From Bufo bufo (Eukaryota; Chordata; Amphibia; Anura; Bufonidae): a stretch of 64,000 bases of DNA. Shown piece by piece: positions 11,201 through 20,200 of the stretch. The translations under genes and the position numbers were made by a program. The notes under the pieces were generated by a model, which had not been told where the DNA came from, made no database searches, and saw only the letters and a list, made by a program, of their open reading frames with translations. How positions within the stretch are numbered: position 1 is the first letter of the stretch; every line of letters begins with the position of its first letter. The stretch lies in the NCBI RefSeq assembly GCF_905171765.1, contig NC_053390.1, positions 508,885,444 through 508,949,443 on the forward strand, given 5' to 3'.

Positions 11201-14200
11201 CCCCCCCCCCCTAAAGGGTTAATCTCCTGCAGCACAAAGGGGTCCTCTTACCACATGTTGCTTTCATTTATACACTGAGCAGATGGCAGATCTCCCTTCC
11301 CTGTTGTGCGCTGGTTCAACTCTCCATTCTCCAGCTCTGCGGAGTGAGGGAGCGTCTGCCAAGCACAGGGACAGGGAGAAGTGCACACAGCCCAGGCACT
11401 GTTATCAGCTGCTGGGGAGGACCTGGCTTTAATAATTTACTTACAGTCCCTGGCTGTCAGTAATGTGACCTTGCACGCTGCGTCCTCCGTCCTTCAACAG
11501 ATAGACGGACCATGCCTAGCAACCCTATTTTAAGCACAGGTAAAAATAGGCTGTACAGGGAACAAAAATGTGGAATTAAGGGGTAATTGAATACACAGTA
11601 AAAAGTTGAAATAGGGCCACCAAGGTGATATTAATCACCACAATCCAATACTCAAAAAAAAAAATAATACGACAGTTATCCTTTAACTATGTAAAAAAAA
11701 TGAACATTAAAAGCATTTTTCCAAAAATGCTTTAATTGTGTAAAACTGAAATAAAATAAAAAAATAGACATATTGGTTATCAATACGTCCGTAACAACCT
11801 GCTCTATAAAAATAGCACATGATCTAATCCGTCAGGTTAACACTGTAAAAAATCTAAAATTAAAACTGTGCCAGAACAGCCATTTTATGGTTACCTTACC
11901 TCACAAAAAATATAATATTGAGTGTTCAAAAATCATATATACCAAAATAATACCAATAAAACTGTCACCTTGTCCCGTGGTTTCCAAAAGGGGGTCACTT
12001 TTTGGGAGTTTCTACTGTAGGGAGCATCAGGGGGTCATCAAATGGAACATTAAGGGGGTTGTCTCCTAATAGACAATGGGGGCATATCGTTAGGATATTC
12101 CCCCATTGTCTTATAGGGACCCGCACCTATATAGAGTACGGAGACCCAAAAGTGGGAAGCCGGCTTGGTTGTGGCCGGACCGGAGTCCTCCAGCCATCAC
12201 CTTGCGGGGCTCCGTTCCCGATACAGGTGCGGGTCCCATTGGTGGAACCCGCACCTATTAGACAATGGGGGCATATACTAGCGATATGCCACTATTGTCT
12301 ATGATGAGACAACCCCTTTAAACCAGTCCATCTGGCGCTCCTTTCCTTCTGCACCCTGACATGTGCCCTTACAGCAGTTTACGGCCACATATGGGGCGTT
12401 TCTGTAAAATACAAAATCGGGGTAATCAATATTGAGCTTTGTTTTGCCATTAACTCTTGCTGTTTTACATTAAATAATGGATTAAAATGGAAAATGTGCC
12501 AAAAAAGTGACATTTAAAAATTTTATCTCTATTTTCTTTAGTTCTTGTGGAACACCTAAAGGGTTAACAAAGTTTGTAAAATCTGTTTTGAATAACTTGA
12601 GGGGTGTAGTTTCTAAAATGGGGTCATTTGTGAGCCCCACAAAGTGACTTCAGAACTGAACTGCTCCTTAAAGTGGGTTTTGGAAATTTTCTTAAAAATT
12701 GTAAGAATTGCTTCTAAAATTCTAACGTCTTAAAAAAAATAAAATGACAATTAAAAAATGATGTCAACATAAAGTAGACATATGGGAATGTAAAGTAAAA
12801 ATTCAAATTTAGAAAATTGGAAATTTTTCCAAAGTTTCTGTATTTTTTATTTTATTTTTATTTTTACATAAATAAAGGTGATTTTATATTGACTCAAATT
12901 CACCACTGTCATGAAGTACAATCTCAGAATGGCTTGGATAAGAAAGTGTTCTCAAGTAATTGAGCAATTCTCTGTTGCCAACACCCATGTCGAGTATGCC
13001 ACTTTGCTTGTGCTCGAATACAGTGAACTAAGATTTTATTTGGATTTGTAAGGTTATGTAAGTAGGGGGTGTGATAAAACTGAACTTTTTTTTCACAATT
13101 CTAAAACGAACACTGTGTACCGCACATGCAGCATCCGTTAAAGATGGCACCCGCTATGTGAGCTCACCCCACGATAAAGCTGCTTGACCATGGTATTTGA
13201 AAGCTTGATGGGTAAGAAGACCCCTTTTTCTATCTTTGTGCTCATTTAGTGGTGGTCATTTCCAGTATGCTGTATTTTCACTATTGCGCCAAATACAGGG
13301 TGAATACATAGAAGTGCATACAGCATTTTTTTTTTAAACTGCTTCTAGTTCTTTATACAGTACATGATGTTAGTTTTATAATTGTGAATTAAAAGTTTTA
13401 TTATGCCTCCTAAACTGTGTAATATTTGGATGTATATATCCCCATGCATCACTATAGGCATTATTTTGATGTTCAGGGTTTATAAGTTTAGTTTTCTCTT
13501 TCTTCAGGAAGTTGTTGACAAGGCTGACCCATTTCTTGTGGTTCTCCAAAGTGCAGTGGACTGGATGAGACAAAAGGAACTGGGTACAAAGTTCAAGTAT
13601 GCCATCCTGACCGATGGGTAAGGGCTTTTGTGTTTTGCACTCTTGTATTAAAGACTGTATTAACCGCCTCCGGACCGCCTAACGCAGGATCGCGTTCCGG
13701 AGGCGGCAGCTCTGCGCAGAGTCACGCATATACGCGTCATCTCGCGAGACGCGAGATTTCCTGTGAACGCGCGCCCCTTCACAGGATCGGAAGGTAAGCG
13801 AGCGGATCTCCAGCCTGCCAGCGGTGATCGTTCGCTGGCAGGCTGGAGATGCGTTTTTTTTTTTTTTAACCCCTAACAGGTATATTAGACGCTGTTTTGA
13901 TAACAGCGTCTAATATACCTGGTCCTCTGGTGGTCCTTTTTGTTTGGATCGACCACCCAGAGGACACAGGCAGCTCAGTAATAAGTAGCACCAAACACCA
14001 CTACACTACACCCCCCCCCCCTGTCACTTATTAACCCCTGATCACCCCATATAGACTCCCTGATCACCCCCCTGTCATTGATCACCCCCCTGTCAGGCTC
14101 CATTCAGACATTTTTTTGGCCCAAGTCAGCGGAAATTTTATTTTATTTTTTTCTTACAAAGTCTCATATTCCATTAACTTGTGTCAAAAAATAAAATCTC

Positions 14201-17200
14201 ACATGAGCTCACCATACCCTTCACGGAATCCAAATGCGTAAAATTTTTTAGACATTTATATTCCAGACTTCTTCTCACGCTTTAGGGCGCCTAAAATGCC
14301 AGGGCAGTATAAATACCCCACATGAGACCCCATTTCGTAAAGAAGACACCCCAAGATATTCCGTGAGGGGCATATTGAGTCCATGAAAGATTAAAATTTT
14401 TGTCCCAAGTTAGCGGAAAGGGAGACTTTGATTTTTCTTTGTGAGAAAAAACTATTTCCGCTAACTTGTGCCAAAAAAAAAAATTTCTATGAACTCGCCA
14501 TGCCCCTCATTGAATACCTTGGGGTGTCTTCTTTCCAAAATGGGGTCACATGTGGGGTATTTATACTGCCCTGGCATTTTAGGGGCCCTAAAGCGTGAGA
14601 AGAAGTCTGGGATCCAAATGTCTAAAAATGCCCTCATAAAAGGAATGTGGGCCCCTTTGCGCATCTAGGCTGCAAAAAAGTGTCACACGTGGTATCGCCG
14701 TACTCAGGAGAAGTTGGGCAATGTGTTTTGGGGTGTCTTTACATATACTCATGCTGGGTGAGAGAAATATCTCGGCAAAAGACAACTTTTCCCATTTTTT
14801 TATACAAAGTTGGCACTTGACCAAGATATTTATCTCACCCAGCATGGGTATATGTAAAATGACACCCCGAAACACATTGCCCAACTTCTCCTGAGTACGG
14901 CGATAACAGATGTAACACTTTTTTGCAGCCTAGATGCGCAAAGGGGCCCACATTCCTTTTATGAGGGCATTTTTAGACATTTGGATCCCAGACTTCTTCT
15001 CACGCTTTAGGGCCCCTAAAATGCCAGGGCAGTATAAATACCCCACATGTGACCCCATTTTGGAAAGAAGACACCCCAAGGTATTCAATGAGGGGCATGG
15101 CGAGTTCATAGATTTTTTTTTTTTTTTGGCACAAGTTAGCGGAAATTGATTTTTCTTAGTTTTTTCTCACAAAGTCTCCCTTTCCGCTAACTTGGGACAA
15201 AAATTTCAATCTTTCATGGACTCAATATGCCCCTCACGGAATACCTTGGGGTGTCTTCTTTCCAAAATGGGGTCACTTGTGGGGTAGTTATACTGCCCTG
15301 GCATTCTAGGGGCCCTAATGTGTGGTAAGTAGTTTGAAATCAAAATGTGTAAAAAAATGACCTGTGAAATCCTATAGGTGCTCTTTGGAATGTGGGCCCC
15401 TTTGCCCACCTAGGCTGCAAAAAAGTGTCACACATGTGGTATTGCCGTACTCAGGAGAAGTTGGGCAATGTGTTTTGGGGTGTCATTTTACATATACCCA
15501 TGCTGGGTGAGATAAATATCTTGGTCAAATGCCAACTTTGTATAAAAAAAAAAAATGGGAAAAGTTGTCTTTTGCCAAGATATTTCTCTCACCCAGCATG
15601 GGTATATGTAAAATGACACCCCAAAAAACATTGCCCAACTTCTCCTGAGTACGGCAATACCACATGTGTGACACTTTTTTGCAGCCTAGGTGGGCAAAGG
15701 GGCCCACATTCCAAAGAGCACCTTTCGGATTTCACCGGCCATTTTTTTACAGATTTTGATTTCAAACTACTTTGCACGCATTTGGGCCCCTAAAATGCCA
15801 GGGCAGTATAACTACCCCACAAGTGACCCTATTTTGGAAAGAAGACACCCCAAGGTATTTCGTGATGGGCATAGTGAGTTCATGGAAGTTTTTATTTTTT
15901 GTCACAAGTTAGTGGAATATGAGACTTTGTAAGGAAAAAATAAAATAAAAAATAAAAATCATTTTCCGCTAACTTGTGACAAAAAATAAAAAGTTCTATG
16001 AACTCACTATGCCCATCAGCGAATACCTTAGGGCAGTGATGGTGAACCTTTTACAAAACCAACTGCCCAAACTGCAACCCAAAACCCACTTTATTGCAAA
16101 GTGCCAACACGGCAATGTAACCTGAACACTACAGTCCAATATAGTATATCTTCCATATACTTTATCATTTAGCTATAATGGCCTGCCTACATTCAATGCA
16201 CTGCCTGTGCTGTTCATAGTGCGCCCTGCGCTGATTAATGGCAGAAAAAAAGTCTGAGGCATATTGGTACACCATAGACTTTATCCAGGGTGCGGGTGCC
16301 CACAGAGAGGGCTCTGAGTGCCGCCTCTGGCACCAGTGCCATAGGTTCGCCACCACTGCCTTAGGGTGTCTACTTTCCGAAATAGGGTCATTTGTGGGGT
16401 GTTTGTACTGTCTGGCCATTGTAGAACCTCAGGAAACATGACAGGTGCTCAGAAAGTCAGAGCTGCTTCAAAAAGCGGAAATTCACATTTTTGTACCATA
16501 GTTTGTAAATGCTCTAACTTTTACCCAAACCATTTTTTTTAATTTTTTTTATCAAAGACATGTAGAACAATAAATTTAGAGAAAAATTTATATATGGATG
16601 TCGTTTTTTTTGCCAAATTTTACAACTGAAAGTGAAAAATGTCATTTTTTTTTTTTTTTTGCAAAAATATCGTTAAATTTCGATTAATAACAAAAAAAGT
16701 AAAAATGTCAGCAGCAATGAAATACCACCAAATGAAAGCTCTATTAGTGAGAAGAAAAGGAGGTAAAATTCATTTTGGTGGTAAGTTGCATGACCGAGCA
16801 ATAAACGGTGAAAGTAGTGTAGTGCAGAAGTGTAAAAAGTGGCCTGGTCATTAAGGGTGTTTAACCACCTCCCGTCCGCCCATAGACTATAAACGTCCGG
16901 GAGGTGGTTCTCTATTTCTGAACGGACGTTTTAAAACGTCCGTTCAGAAAGTGCAGCTGCACGCTAATCGTGCAGCTGCTGATCGGGTTGCCCGCTGCCA
17001 GTGACAGCAGGGCAACCCAGAGAGAAGGCATTGACAGTGCCCAGGTGTCCCTGCCTTCTGGATCGCTGCATACACAGCGCTCACCGAGCACTGTGTATAC
17101 AGAGCAGGAAGCGCTATGCGCTTCCTGTTCCGGCCCGGCGGTCATGTGACCGCCGTGACCGGAGAGTGCAGGAGCTATGTGAGGTCTTTCACAGACCTCG

Positions 17201-20200
17201 ATCAGCCCTGCTCTGAGGCTGTACAGCGCAGTATTATGCTGTACAGCCTCTCTGGGGGGTGCATTTCTTCTGTAACTGGGGCTACTATGTCGGCCCCAGT
17301 TACAGGAGAAATCAACAGTGAAAAAAAAAAAAAAAAAAAAGTGAAGTAAATCTCCCCCAGAGGTCTTGTATGACCTTATGGGGGACGAAAAGTGTAAAAT
17401 AAAAAATAAAAAAATAAAGGGTTGAAAAAATAAAATAGAAAAAAGGTTTCACATGTAAAAAAAAAAAAAATTCCCCAAGTAAGGGTGCATCAGGGGGCTT
17501 CAAATGGGACATGGCATCTAAAAACCATGTGGCGTTCCTTTTCTTCTGTGCCCTGCCGTGTGCCCATACAGCAGTTTATGACCACATGTGGGGTGTTTCT
17601 GTAAACCGCAGAATCTGGGTAATAAATATTGAGTTTTGTTTGGCTGTTAACCATCGATGTGTTAAAGAAAAAATTTTATTAAAATGGAAAATCTGCCAAA
17701 AAAGTGAAATTTTAAAATTTGATCTCCATTTTCCTTTAATTCTTGTGGAACGCCTAAAGGGTTAACAAAGTTTGTAAAATCGGTTTTGAATTCCTTGAGG
17801 GGTGTAATTTCTACAATGGGGTCATTTATGGGGGTATCCACTATGTAGGCCCCACAAAGTGACTTCAGACCTGAACTGGTCCTTAAAAAGTGGGTTTTGG
17901 CAATTTTCTTAAAAATTGGAAGAATTGCTTCTAAACTTCTAAGCCTTCTAACGTCCTAAAAAAATAAAATTACATTTCCAAAATGATGCCAACAAAGTAG
18001 ACATATGGGGAATGTTAAGTAATAAATATTTTATGAGGTATCACTTTCTGTTTTAAAAGCAGAGAAATTGAAATTTAGAAAATTGCGAATTTTTCTAAAT
18101 TTTTGGTAAATTTGTGATTTTTTTTCATAAATGTGAAATATTTTGACTCAAATTTATGACTATCATGAAGTACAATGTGTCACGAGAAAACAATCTCTGA
18201 ATGACTTGGATAAGTAAAGGCGTTCCAAAGTTATTACCACATAAAGTGAGATATGTCAGTTTTGCAAAATTAGGCCTGGTCAGGAAGGGGGCAAATGGCC
18301 CAGATGGCAAGTGGTTAAGCTAAGGGGGCTGAAGTGGTTAACCATGACCTGTCTGCTCTCTGAACTTGTCTGTAAGTATACAATAATTATATGCCCTATA
18401 ATTTAACAATTCTGGAGCAACGTTTCTTACGTCTGTGTTGTGGTGTTCTTGGTACAAATTTATGAACACATAGACAACATAGGTGGGAGGTGTGTCCATT
18501 TACATTGTGACACTGTCCAATCAGTGCTGTGTCACACTTTGTGGGGGCACACCCCTTTTGAGATGGAGAATTGCAACTGGGTGTTACCAATTTATTGATC
18601 AATTTCCAGGAGGGACGGCGCACCATTTGGTTTTAAGAAAAGGTGTGCCACTATTGTTTTACTTGAAAAATAAGTATTTGCTATAATAGACGTCCACATA
18701 AAATACTGAAAATTCCCATTTACCTTGAGTTTAGGTACCTTGTTTATCCCCAAACTAAGCTGCTAATGGTTTGTAAAATGCCACTGTCTGAAATGTCCCC
18801 TGCAGCATAAATGGAAAAAAATGAAGTTGGAAAGTCGCTTGCACCGTGTGTAACAGTGGCATCCGTAACCATAGAGCTCCATCGTAAAAAAAAAAAGTTA
18901 ATGTTTTTTTATTATATACAACGTATCCGTTAAACGGATGGCAAAAAGTGATGTGAACGCAGCCTTACTGCTAAAGAGTCATGCAGGGAGTTCTGGTCTC
19001 CTGAGGTGTCATGATGTCCTGGCTTAAGTGATGTCCCATAGGCTGGGATATGTCCTTCAAGGTCCAAAAATAACACCACACCCAATTCAAAGGGGCTCCA
19101 CTCTCCTTTGAATCACAGCAATTCAGACTTCAGAAGAAACCTCTTCCTGGCTTCCTCCGCACCACGCAATGTTTCAGGAGACTCTTCCCCCTTAGGGCTC
19201 ATGCACAAGAACGTATTTTGTTTTCCCGTCCGTTCCATTTTTTTGCAGCCCATACTTCAATGGGGCTCCAAAAAATACCGGAAATGGCTCAGTGTGCATT
19301 GTTTCAGTATTTCCGTTCCGTAAAGAAATAGAACATGTCCTATTATTGTCCACATGACTGACAAGGATAAGACTGTTCTATTAGGGGCCAGCTGTTCCGT
19401 TCTGCAAAATATGGAATGCACACGGACGTCATCTGTATTTTTTGCGTTTGCGTAAGCCCTTACGCATGAGTAAATGGGCAGAGTCTCGTGAAACGTCGTG
19501 TGACGGCGGAGGAGGCCAGGGAGATGATGGACTCTGCATCCTTCACATTGTCGAATTTATCCATGTAATCTGTGATTTTTGTATGGAATAAAAAGATCTA
19601 CGAGTCGTGGGTTTAATATAATGGCTCACTGAACAGCAGTATGAATTTTGTTTCTGAAGTCTGCATGACTGAATGGATACACCCTTACAAGCCTGCTCCA
19701 AGGGGATCCTGGCCAGTGCACCATCAATCAAGTCATGAGTGCATAACCTTTTATATTAGTGGATTTTATCTAATATTTTTGACTGCAAGTCCTCCACAGA
19801 GCACCTAACATTCACTCGATGTGCAGATGTCATGTGTACACACCCTTTAGGAGCCATACAGTGCCTTTATAGGTTTGTTTCCTATATGCTACAAGGGACA
19901 GTTACATCTGTGGTTATTACCACTGTGTATAAGGCTATGGTGGCGGTTAAGGGGCGGAAAATGTAAAAATTCCCTTCGCCTCCCTGTAGTGAATTGGGAT
20001 AGCTGCAGTTTTCTGTACAGCTGTGTAGGAGGGAACACTGTGTACGCAGAAATTTAAAGGGAAACTGTCACCAGGATTTTGTGCATAGAGCTGAGGACAT
20101 GGGTTGCTAGATCGCCGCTAGCACATCTGCAATATCCAGTCCCCATAGCTCTCTGCTTTTATTGTGTCAAAAAAAGACTCTATAGATATGTAAATTAACC

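Larger units (their letters stand above)
13660..18341. mobile_element. Non-autonomous piggyBac-type element in ERI1 intron 5
   Basis: TTAA at 13660-13663 and 18338-18341. The left 160 bp (TTAACCGCCTCCGGACCGCC, then a CG-rich stretch with ACGCGTCATCTCGCGAGACG) match the reverse complement of the transposase-side end of the autonomous element at 52650-52812. The opposite end (GGCTGAAGTGGTTAA) matches the other end at 46778. Between them is the same array of alternating inverted modules as at 46860-49020. The transposase gene is absent, so mobility would depend on a partner. Nested in it are a hAT-like MITE (16034-16358) and a family 2 element (16861-18318). A perfect hairpin (GGTATATTAGACGCTG and inverse) lies at about 13879-13920. 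Confidence 0.88.
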
